Made by a program: the position numbers and the translations under genes. Shown here piece by piece: positions 14,801 to 29,800 of a stretch of 64,000 nt of DNA (position 1 is the first letter of the stretch; every line of letters starts with the position of its first letter). The stretch is taken from positions 59,482,181-59,546,180 of the forward strand of contig NC_134848.1 of assembly GCF_965363235.1 (NCBI RefSeq), written 5' to 3'. The notes under the pieces are model-generated. The model did no database searches. It saw only the letters and a list, made by a program, of their open reading frames with translations, and was not told where the DNA came from. This stretch comes from Mytilus galloprovincialis (Eukaryota > Mollusca > Bivalvia > Mytilida > Mytilidae).

Positions 14801-17800
14801 GTCTGAATTGTAAGGTGTCACAATATCTAGTTAGTTCTGGAGTTTGGCAGTTTGGTAAGCATCAGAGACAATCTTGGGTAAAATTGATCGGTATATATAG
14901 AGGATGTGCTACATGAGAAAGGCTTTTTCTTATGAAAAAACAAATCACATCACTAACAATCGTTATTAATGAACTGACAGCAAGTTCAAATTCTATTTTT
15001 CAGTGACTGTTTTACTTAATTGCACAGGTGTTGACTTCAATAAGTACTTGGTTATGCATGGATAGATGATTACGCACATTAATAAGCACAACTTAAAAGA
15101 CTGTTAACACGTTTAGAGGACTCAGTTTTACGTAGTTTTCTGGTTTTTTTTTAAAGGTTTTTCTTTTACACAAAAACCCTGTTTTCATATCCAAACTACA
15201 AGGAAGAAACTGAGCGCGAGATCGTATAAAAGTGTCAGGTTGTGAGGTTATATGTCGATCAGTTTGATCACATATATGGATTTCTGTTGTTTCTAATTTA
15301 AAGTTCCCCAAGGGTGACTGGGGAAACGAAATATGGTCACTTGGTCTTCCCCCGACCGGCAGTAAAACGAAGTTGGGAGTCCGTTTGGCTGTGCGGGATG
15401 TATCAAGTTCGCAGTCACGTCCGGTCAGAATGGGGACGTTAAATCCGCTGCCTCGTGTAAAGGGAAAGTCACGTTCTTTGCACGTTAAAAACCTTTGCAT
15501 CAACTCTTTAAGGGGTCCGTAGGTGGCATGTTGCAATGGAAAATTTCTGTCCCAATCTAATATCCCATCATTTTCCAGTGGCAGTCTAAATTTTCCAGAT
15601 CATCATCCCGAATGGCCTCTATTATGACAAAACCTACCTATTGTTTTTATTGTTAGCTTGTTCTCGTCCTGAACATGCATGAAATATTTGCCACTGGACT
15701 TTAAGCAACCAGCAATCAATCAATCAATGTAATTTAAAGACGCACCAATGTTGCCTTCTGGTGCAAGTCTCATAACATCACTGATGATTCGCCCACGGAA
15801 AGCAGAATATCAAGGGAAGTTGGTTTTAGCATTACCTTGTCACACACCAAATCTCTGCGAAACTTCAATAGTACTTTTCCCCCGACCACTTGCATGCATA
15901 TTAATTGCTCTGAAGTTAAACATTGACATGTATACAATGTATTTTCACACAATGTCAACTATAGTCATTATCCGGAAAAACCTCTTATCCGAAGGATTTG
16001 GTTAACTTTTATATAAAGTCAAAATTTTATTAACAAAAATATAACTTATTTACAGAAAATACACGAAAGAACTACTATATATATTCAAATCACTCAAAAA
16101 TAAATTAACTTCTCCTACAAAATCTACATAATCACATCGAAACTATCAAATTGATTGTGAATGAAAAAATAAATGGTGGAGCTGATTGACGGATAGGAAA
16201 TTTCCGTAATTAAAAAAGGTACAAATGATGTTTTTATTTTTGAGTTTTTGACAAAATTGTTTGGAACTTGCCCAACACAATTTGCATGCAGTATCGCAAT
16301 AATATGTTGTGTCCTCTCAAATGTCAAATACTGTTTTTGAATCATATGTTTTCTCGTTTTCAAAGAAAAACGCGTTAAATTTCTATCTAAAAAACAGCCA
16401 ACTTTAAGTTTGAAAGTTTTACTTGGAGATGGTATATTTATGTCTTCATCATTCCGATGATCCTTGATGATATGTGCATAGAAAATATTTATGAAAATAG
16501 CGGGAAATTTAACCAAAAAATATATTTTTGGATTTTAAGGTAACTACCCAAAACCGTAAATTGAGGGGTACCCCCATTAAAGGGATAAAATACAAAAATG
16601 TGACCATAGAAACTTTTTACGACCCGACGGAAATTAAAATATAGATATTATTCTATCATTTAAAACAATTTGCAGCCGTGTGTTATTCCGGACCATTAAA
16701 CTCGTTAACTAAGCGTCTTTTTCGATGTCAGTTGCAGTACTAATAGTTTTGCGACGAACTTAATAACACGAATACCGTTTTCCAGTTTTATTTGTATCAT
16801 AACTATACTTACCTGAAGCTGATCTTTTTCTGCGAGAACACTGACCAGTTAAGAATGGCATCACTACTATATTCTTTGCTCTCACTGCATCAATGACTTC
16901 TTGCTGGCGGTCAGCATCTTTTGCATTTGCATCCGTAAAAACATAGAGAAGGGAGTTATCTCTCATCAGTGCTATTGCTGTACAAATGAGAAAATACTAT
17001 TTTTTTCACGCGTGTGATATCACCTTCCCAAATACACATTTTACAAATTTAGAATTACCAATAATCATTTGGGATATTATTGACAGAAAAAAATTGGCAG
17101 TTTATATTCAGATAAAAACCTTTACTTAAAAGAGCGAGGACGAGGTTCAAACTGTCGAACCACAGATAACATTACGCAGAGCACACAAAATATGAATAGG
17201 ACTATACTGTATAAAGCCGTATACTAGTTTTGCCAAATAAAAGAAGAAGAGTAACGTGGTTCATTAACATTAGTAAACTGTTTACACTTGGTTAGAAAAG
17301 ATCGTTACCACTAATTACTTAAAATCTTTACTAGATTCTTCCATAGATATAAAGATTTGGTTTTGAAGTTTGGTTGTACCTTTAGAAAACTTATTTCAAA
17401 CGGGATAGCACATCCTCATTTTTACGGAAATGTTGTTTAGCGTGCCCGGAAATTTAGAAACGATCCTGGTAAACAATTCAAACTTACCCTAAAAGGTTAC
17501 CAACACTGTAATTAGATCACTGAATATTGTATTACTGCTATTGATGGTGATTTTGTTATCAGTAAATTAAAAGCAAACTAAATATTATTGTTATATACAT
17601 ATACACATTTATGGATCTGCAATCAGTCGATACCTGTATCTTGGCATTGCACAATGTCATGTTTTTCTTTGACTGTTTATGAAGTATTTACACTAAATCC
17701 ATTGGATGTTGGATGTGTACTGATTGATAATTTATTCTCAGATGCATGATTTTTTTTAAATAGATGTTAGTGGCTTTGAACTAGCTATCAGTAACTTTGA

Positions 17801-20800
17801 GTACTCTCAGATCTGTACTTAGTGTCTTTTTGTTGTTGGGATGTACAAGTACCCGGCCACATTCACTTGTATTTATATTTTTATCCATGATCTGACGAGT
17901 TAAGCCTTTTTCAACATATTTTTTTAGTTCGATTTATGTTGTACTGTTACACCACTGTCCCAGTTTAGGGGAGGTTGGGGATCCCGCGAACATGTTTAAC
18001 CACGCCACATTCTCTAATATGTACCTGTCCCAAGTCAGAAGCATTTATTCAGTGGTTGTCGTTTGTTTATGTGTTACATATGTTTTTCGTTCGTTTATGT
18101 ACATAAATAAGGCCGTTAGTTTTCTCGATTGAATTGTTTTACATTGTCATCTCGGCACCTTTTACAGCTAACTTTGTGGTATGGGCTTTGCTCATTGTTA
18201 AAGGCCGTACGGTGACCTATAGTTGTTAATTTATGTGTCATTTGGTCTTTTGTGAAGAGTTGTCTTATTGCCAATCATACCAAATCTACCTTTTTATAAT
18301 CAGACATTCAAATATTCAAACATTAAGGCATATAATGTGTTATACGAGTACCATTTCAGACAAAATAAATGACAACTCCCAGATAAGATACTATTATATA
18401 CAAGAGTATGTATTGCCCCATTATTTGGGTGTTTAACTTGATTTCAGTCTCTGGGTATTAACGCATACTATAAGCCCACACTAGTTGATATTTGCATTGT
18501 TTCACGTTTAACAAATCTTTTGGTAATACAAATGATACAGGTTTATTATTCAAAGAGAAATAAAAAAAAAAAAAACACATTAAAAAGACCAATTGGAATG
18601 ATACATGTTGTCTTCAATGAAATACATGTTTTAGCCCTTATTCGCGGCCTCTAAGACAAAATGCTAATACAACTTTTAATCTTGAATTCAAAAGATAAAG
18701 CAAGAATATATTCCTGTATAGGATATAAAGGCCAAGTATTCGTGTTTATGTTTTGTTATAAACTAGAGGCTCTAAAGAGCCTGTGTCGCTTACCTGTATT
18801 TACTGATGCTTTGGAAATCATGTAAAATAAGGTTAAAATCATAATTTATAGTATGAGATATCATTAGATACTATTATAATATCTAAGATAATAGCAAAAA
18901 ATTGCAAAATTTCCATAAAATTACTTATTCAGGGGCAGCAACCAACAACTGGTTGTCGGATTTGTCTGAAAATTTCAGGGCAGATATATCTAAATCTGAT
19001 AAACATTTTGCCACCAGTCAGATTTGCTGTAAATGCTTCAGTTTAAGAAATATAAACCAAAAACTGCATTTTACCCTATGTACTATTTTAAGCCATGTCT
19101 GCAATCTTGGTTTGCGGGTAGGGTCATCGGACATATTTTTTAAAGAAGATACTCTGATGATGATTGCGGACAAATTTGGTTATATTTTGTCTTAGTAGGT
19201 TCAGAGGAGAAGATTTTTGTAAAAGATTACACAAATTTAAAAAAATTGGTAAATAAAGGCCAATAACTCCTGAGGGGATCAATTGAGACCATTTTGGTCT
19301 TTTAACTTATTAGTAGATCTTACTTTGCTGAAAATTATTGCTGTTTACAGTTTATCTCTATCTACAATATTATTCAAGATAATAACCAAAAACGGCAAAA
19401 TTTCCTTAAAATTAGCAATTAAGGGATAGCAACCCAACAACCGGTCGTCCGATTCATCTGAAAATTTTAGGGCAGATAGATCTTGACTTGATAAACAATT
19501 TTAACCCATGTCAGATTTGCTCTAAATGCTTTGGTTTCAGTGATATTAACCAAATTCTAATTTTACCCCTATGTTCTATTTTTAGCCATGGCGGCCATCT
19601 TGGTTGATTGGTCGGGTCATCGGACACATTTTATAAAATAGATACCCCAATGATGATTGTGGCCAAGTTTGGTTTAATTTGGTCCAGTAGTTTCAGAGGA
19701 GAAGATTTTCGTAAAAGTTAACTACGACGGACGATGACGACGACGAACGACGGACGCAAAGTGATGAGAAAAGCTCACTTGGCCCTTCGGGTCCAGGTAC
19801 AGGCATTTTTCATGTAGAAAATGGTGGATTGTACCTGGTTTTATAGCGATCTAAAAATCTCACTTATATGACAATCGATTAAAATTGCATTATGTTGACA
19901 ATGATGTGTGAATAAAACGAACAGACTTTAAGATAAAAATGACAAATGATGTCTACTATAGTTCACCATTTTCACTGACGACATTTACCAATGAGCAAAA
20001 CCCATTTTGCAAAGTCGGCTATAAAAAGGCATTAATATATAACAAATGCGACACAATGCAAACGAGAATACCAAAAGCTTTATAATGACGTTTGATTTCC
20101 GGTTTGAAATTGCCTTAAATGTTAACAAGATAGACTTCTACTGCAGATTACGTTAACTTCAATTTAGGCAGTAGTTCTATATCTGATGGTTATATGATAC
20201 CTGCTAAGATTCCTGCGGATGCATATTCCGGACAGTCTCCATTGTCTCCATTTTCTGCCTCAATTGCTTGAACTTTATTAATCATGACATGCCCATCAAC
20301 GTACCTATGGGCGGAATTCAAACTTACTGAAAAGTAAAATTCGATTATACAAAGTACAAGTTACAACACGTTACTGACCAGGACAGAAAAAAAAGTAGTA
20401 TCTATAAAAAGAAATATGGTGGTCCCATGCAGAAGTTTTATTCAAAACAATCTAAATAGATTTTCAAATAACGATAAATTTGGTCTAAATTATCAGATTA
20501 AAAGTACAATCATTCCAGACGAAAGTTGCCAAACAGAACCTTTTTTCCATTTTTCAATTATTTTTTTTATTAAGTTAAGTATCATTCTCTTTAAGTTAAC
20601 AATTGTAATTACGAACTACATAAAATTAGAAATCAGAAAAACTCAGTATATCAACTGAGTGCCTTTTGATTTTTTTTTTAGAGCAATTTAATAATTAGAG
20701 CCTCGATAATTTAAAAATAAAATTCTATAAAAACTCCTACCTGGATCATGAAACAAAGATAAAACATAATCAGCAGGTTCATCGGCAGAACCGACAGTGG

Positions 20801-23800
20801 TTGTTATCAACTCTATCACATGTCTTTTGATAGTATCAATAGCATCTGCCATAGAAGAAGTATAGTCTATTGCAAAAGCTAGAGTCATGTCCTTCCGTTT
20901 TTTAAATGTATCTTCAAACAATTTTGATACAATTGTCTTTAACAATCCAGTTCCTTGATGAAAAAGAAAAGGTATAATAAATGCATATATATATTATACA
21001 TTGGAATGTCTAAAGATGGCTCCAAAACGGAACGACTTCTTTTATAGGAAAGGAAGTATATGCGTAAGTACTAATCGATGAAAGTTAAGCTGGGAGAATG
21101 CATTTTCTAGACGAAAACCTATTGACCCCTTTCCATAATCTGCACATATCTTGCACAATTTAATTGTTAGCATGAATCAAATAAGGAAAGTCACAAAAGA
21201 TATAATGCAATATTGATATTTTAGATTAACATCTTAATATTCATATTCTTGGTGTGAACCAACCCAATGATGCTACTTTGCTTTGTTCTTGTGTCATGTG
21301 TGTGTTAAAACGATATTCTATGGAAAATGTGAACAAAAGAAGATTTGACTTCAACGAATCTGCTTAAACAAAACAATACATTAATGTTATAAAATAGATT
21401 AAGCACTAAGGTACAAAAATTGTCAATAAATGTTAGTGAGATCTACAACAACATCTTGTCAACACAATTGCCTTAAAGTTATAACGATAGACAACTTTTG
21501 ATGAGCTCGTTTTACTAGTGACAGTCCAATCACAATACCGCGAGGCTTAATACCTGTTCTGAATAAAATATGACTTAAACATGTTGCTGAGAAACTTTTT
21601 AGTGTCTAATAAACTTATCATTAGTATATCGACTTCTAGTTTGCTAGTATTTTGTGTAGGCTATCGGTTGCTGTCTTATTAACGTTTTGATTTAAATTTG
21701 CATACCCATCATAGACCTTGCTATTCGGACTATTATAGTCATATTTCGCCAATTTGTATATTTTACTAAGCTTGTTTCAAAAATATAATAAAAAGGAATT
21801 GTCACCTCGCTATTATTTCAAGCTAAAAGTCCGGAACCAAACAAGTACAAAGTTGAAAAGAATTGATGACCTCAAATTCCAAAAGGTTGGACCAAATACG
21901 GCTACATTTTCTATGCCAGTGCTAAAATAAGGGGCCAAAAACGGACCTTATCGTACTTTGTCCTTTGTAAAAATTATCATATAACTGAAAATGAGGCTAT
22001 CTTTCTTACCATTAGCAACAAGGAAGTTCTCTGTAGCCTGGACAGCGGCCGTATATGCTTGTTCGTGTAAATGTGAATGTGGTGACCATTCAGGAGTTAC
22101 GGAATCCTTATTGATGCCGCATCTGGCCACAAGTTTTCTGCTGTCATCATCAGGACCTCCATGACTACATTTACCAGTTGATGAACCAATTGCCTCTAAA
22201 GTACAAAAAACAATCAGTTTTAAAACTATTCACATATTAATAAGTAAATATCATTTATTCAATTTTAAAATTAAAGCAACTTAATTTCGTATATAAATAA
22301 GAAATTTGGATTGATTGCTAATGAGACAGCTTTCCACCAGATACCACATGACATAGAAGTTTACAACTATAGGTCACCGTATGGCCCTCAGCAATGAGTA
22401 AAACATGTACTACATACTAGAAAGCTTTAAAAGGCTCTGAAAAGATAACTGTAAAACAATTCAAACGAGGAAACTAACGGCCTGATTTGTGTACAAAACA
22501 ATGAACGAAAAATATACAGCAACACACGATAACTACTGAATTACAGGCTTCTGTCTTGAGACATGCACTAACAAAACGTGGCAGCGTTAAACTAGTTTGT
22601 TGGCGCCAAACCCGATCAACACCTTGTGGTATAACAGAAGAACAAACTATAAAATTCCGTTCTTAACTCAATAAAAAACAATGAAGTATGTATATAATGC
22701 ATAAGGGTCTGTATGGGGTTTCGATTCTTTATTCCTTAGTCTTTATACCGTTTTGTTTATTTTCATTTTTTAGGGGCCCAAGATCTCTATTCTTTATAAA
22801 TAAGCACCCCATTATTCTCTATTTCTTATTATGATCTATTCCGTAAACCGCATCAAGACCCTCACATGTGTCCATTCATTCACAGTTCAATATGTAAATT
22901 TATCGGCACCAATTAGAATTCCACTCCAAAGTAAAATTATAATCTGAATTCTCAAAAATAAAATAATATGAGTTCATCTTACTTTCTTTGTTTTGCGTTT
23001 TTCTCTGAATAATTAAAAGTTTATCAAAAGGTAACCTACTTGCAGGTTTGGTATTGCCTCTTCTGTGATGGTATCCACTGGTCAGCTTTCCGTTCACTAT
23101 AATGTTGTTCATACAATGAGAACTAAAAAAATAATTCAATGAAAGATGGCAAAATATGGAATTTATTTAAAAGTGTTTCACAAAAGAAAAGAGCGCAACA
23201 ATATGAATATGGATCGTTAAGTTTGAAGGAAATCGACTCGTCCAAATATTCCTTTCAAACATTGTAAACTATTTTTTCGTCTGATAGTTTTTATGATAAT
23301 GGACAGAAAGTATTTGATTTGTTTTACTGGAGATTTTGATCTTAAAAGATAGATGGACACTCATGAAAGCAAAAATGATGATAATCAAGAAAGGATCTAC
23401 AAATAAATAAAATTTTGCCGACATCATTAACTTTTTATGTAGAAAAGATTCGTCTCAAATGTCAAATGTCTTAGTTATTTGACACATTTGTTCAATTTTA
23501 TACATAGAGTAAATATGTGCACATAAAAAGTGATCAGCAAAAAAATGAAATTGTGCTATTCTGGTCCACACTGTTAGAGAGTATTCATTGTCGAAGATCC
23601 CAATAGACATCCGTAAGTGTCAAGCACTCTTTAGAGTCTCTGAATGGTAAATAGTTATCAAAGGTACCAGGCTTATAATTTACAACGCCAGACGCACGAT
23701 TCGTTTACATAAGACTCATCAGTGATGCTCAGATCAAAATAGGTATAAAGCCAAACAAGTACAAAGTTGATGAGCACCGAGGACAAAAAATTCCAAAACG

Positions 23801-26800
23801 TTGTGTCAAATACGGCTAAAGTTATCTATGCCTGGGCTAAAATAAATCCTTAGTATTTCGAATAGTTCAAACTTTACAAACAAGTTATTTTATAAAAATG
23901 ACCACATAAATGATATTCATGTCAACATCGAAGTTCTGACTACTTAGCTGATGAAACACCCGGGGACGAAACGGCCACTTGTAGTGGCATCGACCCAGTA
24001 GTGGAAATAGTTATCAAATGTACTTGTACGCCAGACGCGCGTTTCGTCTACATAAAACTCATAATATGAAACGAGATTATTGAGTTATTTTCCTGAATCA
24101 TGTAAAACATTTTTAAGGGTATCGGATGATGAGTTTTTCTGAAGAAAAAAAAGGTAAAAATTGATTAAATAATTAAAAGATACAATATATATATTAGAAT
24201 AAAGATTCTTAATAAGTCTTATCTATGTGGCATCCTCATGTAGTGATGCAATGATTTTTCTACTCTTAGCAGGATGAACATGGAGTTGCAAATGGTACGT
24301 GTGATAGTGACATGGACCTCAACACAACTGACCCCTCTCCCGTAGCTCGGCATTCCGTGAGATCCTCACATAACAATTGAAGCCTTTGGGGGCACATACT
24401 TGCATTGCAACAGCAAGACAAAAACACCCTACAGGGTGCTACTATAGTTTAAATAAATTATAGGAATACTAACCTTTATCATTTGTTTCATCTTGTTTCT
24501 TGTTTAACATTGATTAACAAAAAAAGCGAATGATAGTTGTTAACATTCAGATGCAGATCTGACGCAATATGACTATCGAGTGTGTCATTGACAGATGTTA
24601 CCGATGACAGGCATTTCCTAAACTGATTGTTTAATGTGTCGATTTTGTGAAATTGTTTATATGAACTGTAAAAAGGATAATCAGTAATTTTGTAATTCAA
24701 AACAAATATTTTTTAAATTATTTTACTTATAAATGCTTTCATTAACAGTTAAAGGTATTATTCTAGTTATTGTTTGTGATTCAATTTAAGTAATATACAT
24801 CTTTTTTGTTTGAATATAGTTATAAAAGGTACCAGGCTTGTAATGTGTTACGCCAGACGCGCGTTTTGTCTACATAAGACTCATCAGTGACGCTCAGATC
24901 AAAATTGTTAGAAAGCCAAACAAGTACAAAATTCGAAAATGTTGTGTCAGTTACGGCTGAGGTTATCTGTGCCTGGGCTAAGAAAATCATTAGTATTTCA
25001 AAGAATTCATACTTTGGCAAACAGTTTTTAATGGGGGGGGGGGGTATGATGTACTATTGCTGGCCTATGTTTAATTCATGGTCCTCGATTATGTGCCTTC
25101 TACCCTATATATATATATATATATATTATATATGTCTTTTTCGTATAATTGTTTTTTAAAATGTAAACAATCTAACTATTTAAGACAAAGAAAGACAAAC
25201 AGAAAACACTAAAATGTAAGGATTTGATTTTATGCAGACACATTATAAACGAAAACAATGCTTTAATTAACCACAGACAGACGTGTAAAAGGAGAAGATA
25301 CTGTTGATAACCCTATTTGTTTCATATTCCTCTGATTATCGATGATTTTAATTTTCTTTAAAAAATCATAAATACATTTTCTTTCAAACTAATTTCGAAG
25401 TATGAAACTGGTAAATTACATAAATGTCAGTTTCACATTTTATTTAGGTAAAAACTTATGAGTTATATTCAAATGAGTTTATTTCATTAAGGTTCTAGTA
25501 ATCGATAAAATCTATCAACTCTAAGTTGACATTAAAAACCCATACTTCCTTGTTTATTAAATTCTGATAAAATTTAACATACTTAAAATCCGCATTATCT
25601 AAACAGGTGTCTTCTTCCAAGGCCGCTACGTCCATTAAATTTCTTATTCCTATTATAAAAAGATATGATGAAAATAATTATTTGTCTTGTAACTCAGGGT
25701 AATACAGTATTATAATAGATAAACAATTCACAATTTTATTAATACACATATTTTACTAGGAGAGATAAAACATATAAGACAAATATGACTGATGCATTTA
25801 CGACCGTGATTTGAATGGTATCTTTAGAAAGAAACAAAAATCTTTTCAGATTCATACGAAATATCCGCATAAATTATCAGATATTTTACCTCAATTTTTA
25901 TATTTTCATATAGCATGTGTCTTGATATAGTGCTCTATACAAAAGCCTTGTGATTGTAATAAACAATTAATTTCCCAATAGACGACAATGATAGCCTTTT
26001 TCGAAATACAGACTTTAGAAAGTTAATTTGTTTAACGAAACCCTGGTAGAATTAAATAAAAAAATATTCGGACAGTATTTTTTGGTCCGACAAATATAGG
26101 TTCCCTTGGCTTTTCTTAACGTAAATTGTACTTGTCTACCATGCCTCTCAATTTTGCACCTAAACATGTCTCATTCTAGCGTTGAAAAAGGCTTCACAGT
26201 TCCGTTAGTTCTAAGAAAAATAATTTATTTTGCATTTGGTACAGTGCAGGAATTCTCTGATAATAAAAAAAACCAAAAACGGGCGCACATATCGACCAAT
26301 CAGGATTACACGTACTCTTAAATCTGAATACCATGTTATGCTCATAAATTAGCTGCGCTCATGAAATCTAATGATTTATTGTAGCCTTATCCCTATCGCT
26401 CTTGACATAGTAAGCAGCCCCCATGCTAACTAGCATCATGAGCGTTTGATGAGTATGTTCCAATTCTTCATTCAAATCAATTGTATGTGTTGTTTATTGT
26501 ATTACCAATGTAATTCAAACTGATCGGGTGGAGCTTAATTAAGTTTTAATTTGCATAAGGACAGTCTTATTGAAGATGTGTGTGATAAGGATAATGGTCG
26601 TTATTATTACAATTGATTTATAATCACCTATCAGTGTCACCAAACTGATATACAAATGAACTGAGGGTTAGATATGGGACGAATAATAATTGACGAGTTT
26701 ATCCCTAAACACCTGTCTATAGATGGACTTGTCTAAAATAAGCGAACTAGTTAAACTCCATCCAGTCAAGTGAAAACAAATCAAGTAATACATCTATTGA

Positions 26801-29800
26801 AGATCTTCCAGCAATCAACGACTTTTGGGTCGATTCTGTGATATTCGGTTTACTCCTAATTAAAATTCTGCAAATTGAATTTTTCATCAAAATGTTCATA
26901 AAATAGATGCTAAATGGGTTTATTTATTTTTTCTCTAATTTTTGTGCTATTTTCACATTTCCTGACCGGTGTGAGAAAAATATTTCTCCTCACTAGTGAA
27001 AAATCTGTTCTCGGTAAATGATTAGTCGAAATTTGATTATGACGTCTAAATGTTTTGTTTTCTTCTGAGTTTTCCTATTGTGACGTCATGAAAAAGGCGA
27101 CAATGCCTGATGACGTCGCATATAATGAACATAAGTTTCTGAAAATCTTTGAAAAAGAAGGATAAAAATCATTAGAGAAACAGATTCCGACACTATAACT
27201 CGTGTATTACGATATTTCTCCACTCTCGACAGTTAAATTTTAGTTATTTAAAGTGCTCGGCAAGCCTCGTGCTTTAAATAATAAAATTTAACTGTCTCGA
27301 GTGGAGAAATATCGTAATACACTTGTTGCAGTGTAGGAATCTATATTTCTATATGGGGAAATAGCGTCCTGTCTCTTTTGACGTGTATCTTGTGTATTCT
27401 TTTTCTCATATTTACCAAAATCTTCATACGCAACTCCGCCATACATTTCCACCCAGTTAGTATTACTATAGAACGACTGTATAGTATACAGGCATTCTCC
27501 CAGCTGTGTTATGAATTCGTCCAGGTCATTCTTTCGGGCAATCAATTTCTGTTTACAAGATTTTACGAAGTTATGCGCTGAAATAAAAAGTGTGTATGAC
27601 ATACATTTACAACACCTACCATGATGTAAAGTAACAAGGGGGTTGAAATTATGAAATAAAAACATTAGATAATTATATTTAAGGGGAAATAACCACTTGT
27701 AAAATTATCGAGTATCCTTCCTAAGTCGTATGATGTAAGACTAGGGATATAATATTTGATACTCGACTAATGTACAAATGTATGCTGTTGCGTTTTAAAT
27801 CATAACTCTCATATTTATATCTTTTTCAAAGATTGTTTGGTCTATATCCTTCAAGGCAACAGAAATTAGCGTGATTGTTGTTTTTATTTGTTCTTTTACG
27901 AGTTTTAATTCTAAAAGGCTTGAGACATCCGAGGAAAAGACAAAAAAGCAGAAAATATTTTTTTCCGGAGAATGGTACAAATGAATGTACGTTCTACGAT
28001 AATAGCATTATATTATATAACATTTACCTAGGATGATTTGATCGGCATGACAGTGAATATAAGCTGTATCCTTCTTGTTTTCCTGCGTATCAGCAACTGC
28101 CTTTCTCAATGCAAATACTGTTTTCATCATTGTATCCATGCCATTGGGATCTTAAACAATATTTCTAGACATTGAATGCATGGAATCCCATATAACATTT
28201 AACCCGCCAATGTTTGCGCCTGTCTGAAGTCTAAATTTTAGTTAATTTATATGTTTCGGAGTTTAGTGTGACGTTAATCATGTTAATATTCACTAAACTA
28301 GTGAATATTTTTTTTTTATGAACTGCTGATTCCCGACTCCTGGTGCAAGATTTTCTTGCTGTGTTGAAGACCTAATGGTAATTCGCTGTACTATTACATA
28401 TTGTTGAGTATCCTAACATGTAGTAAAATACGTTTCTCGGACTCGGGAGAGAAAGTGTTAAGATAGATCATAATTATAGACATTTTGAGACAGAATTTTC
28501 TTATAATTTTCCAAAATGAAGATCTTACTATGCTTCTTTGAGAAATATAATAAAATGTAAGGGTCACCGTGCTATTTCTCAAGCTATGAGTCGTTGAAAT
28601 TTGCATTAATTTGGTTAGATTGTTCATGAAAAAAACATATTTGTGTGCATAAAAAAATATTCTATGAGATAGAATTTTGAAATAAATTGTGAGAAGATAG
28701 GTTTTATTATATTTTTTAAGAATATAAAAAGAAAAAAAATGGTGTCACCGAACTTGTTTTCTTGCTACAAGTAAAAATATAAAAAAAAGCAATTCGTCCA
28801 GTAAATTTTTTTAATAAAATAGTTTCCCCCCATAAATGGCTCATTTGAAGAAAAAAAAATGATTCTAAAAACAAACAAAAATGTTATTTGTTTATAATAT
28901 TTTGTACAATACAATAAATCACCAAGTTTTCTTTATATAAATAAACAGTTTAACCATTTAATTGTAAATCTGTCTCCAAAAATTGCAGATTTTGGCAAAT
29001 AACTAGACCGATTTTGTACTGTGATTGTACAATCCAAGATGGCGGTATACCATGAATCTACCTTAAATACTTGCATATTAGATATACATTTGCCACTCAC
29101 ATTGAGGATTAGGATTAGAATAAAATTGGTAAATTTACATCTCTGGCAATATCATTCTGGTACCTTTCCTAAGATCTAAGATTCAGTGTATATAAAGTGC
29201 GAATCCAGCTAGTTCATTTTTACTGTTATATGCGGGTATGTCTATTGTAGAATAAAGGATCATGGGAAAACTGTATTTGTTTACGTTTTGAAAATATCAA
29301 GTTAAAGGATTTTAAGTTAAGTTTTAACATATTTTCATTGTGATATGTCTTTATAATATACAAACATAGCATTAAACTTCAAATAAGTGTTATAAAAGCA
29401 TCATAATATAGCATATCGATTATTGAAAGCGATCCATTTTAACTATAGATGCGATGAATTATCACTGTTAGTGCAGTCATTATTAATGTAGAATTTTCAA
29501 AAATGCGAGGAATTTTTATTGTAGAATTATGTGATAAATGCACTTGCAACAAATGAAAAAAAACTTAGTTGATGACTTTAGGATTTATGATACATGTATT
29601 TTCCAATTGAAATACAAACTCCTCATTCATTCTTCATCAAATATATAGCTTTTCAAACTTGTAACAAAAGCGATTCTCAAAATGTCATATTGTATTCTTC
29701 AGATTACGTTTCTCCTTGATTTTAACTTATATAGTGAATCACTGGAGCGTGACAGCAGCGGGCCCTCTTAAGCAGTCAGTGGGCCCCTACTTATGAAAAA

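Larger units (their letters stand above)
13175..16695. mobile_element. 3.5 kb inverted-repeat element flanked by TTAA (intron 9)
   Basis: The ends TGGTCCGGAA and ACACAC are inverted at 13175 and 16695. A second matching block, GGGTCGTAAAAA then GGTCACA, lies about 80-100 bp inside each end. TTAA flanks both sides (13171-13174, 16696-16699), which would fit a TTAA-targeting element, although the termini do not look like classic piggyBac ends. No transposase recognised; the interior contains family B (14490-14612) and an E-type fragment (15670-15727). Confidence 0.65.

Noticed and set aside
15093..15536. 147-residue minus-strand ORF, the longest open frame in the window
   Set aside because: Lies in the intron 9 mobile element, has no recognisable motif, and adjoins known dispersed repeat words; probably chance or repeat-derived.
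15748..16005. Opposite-strand ORFs near the exon 9-10 interval considered as an extra VWA exon
   Set aside because: Exon 9 (ending SAS plus G) joins exon 10 (GRPDRYAS) in frame, and the VWA fold is complete without it.
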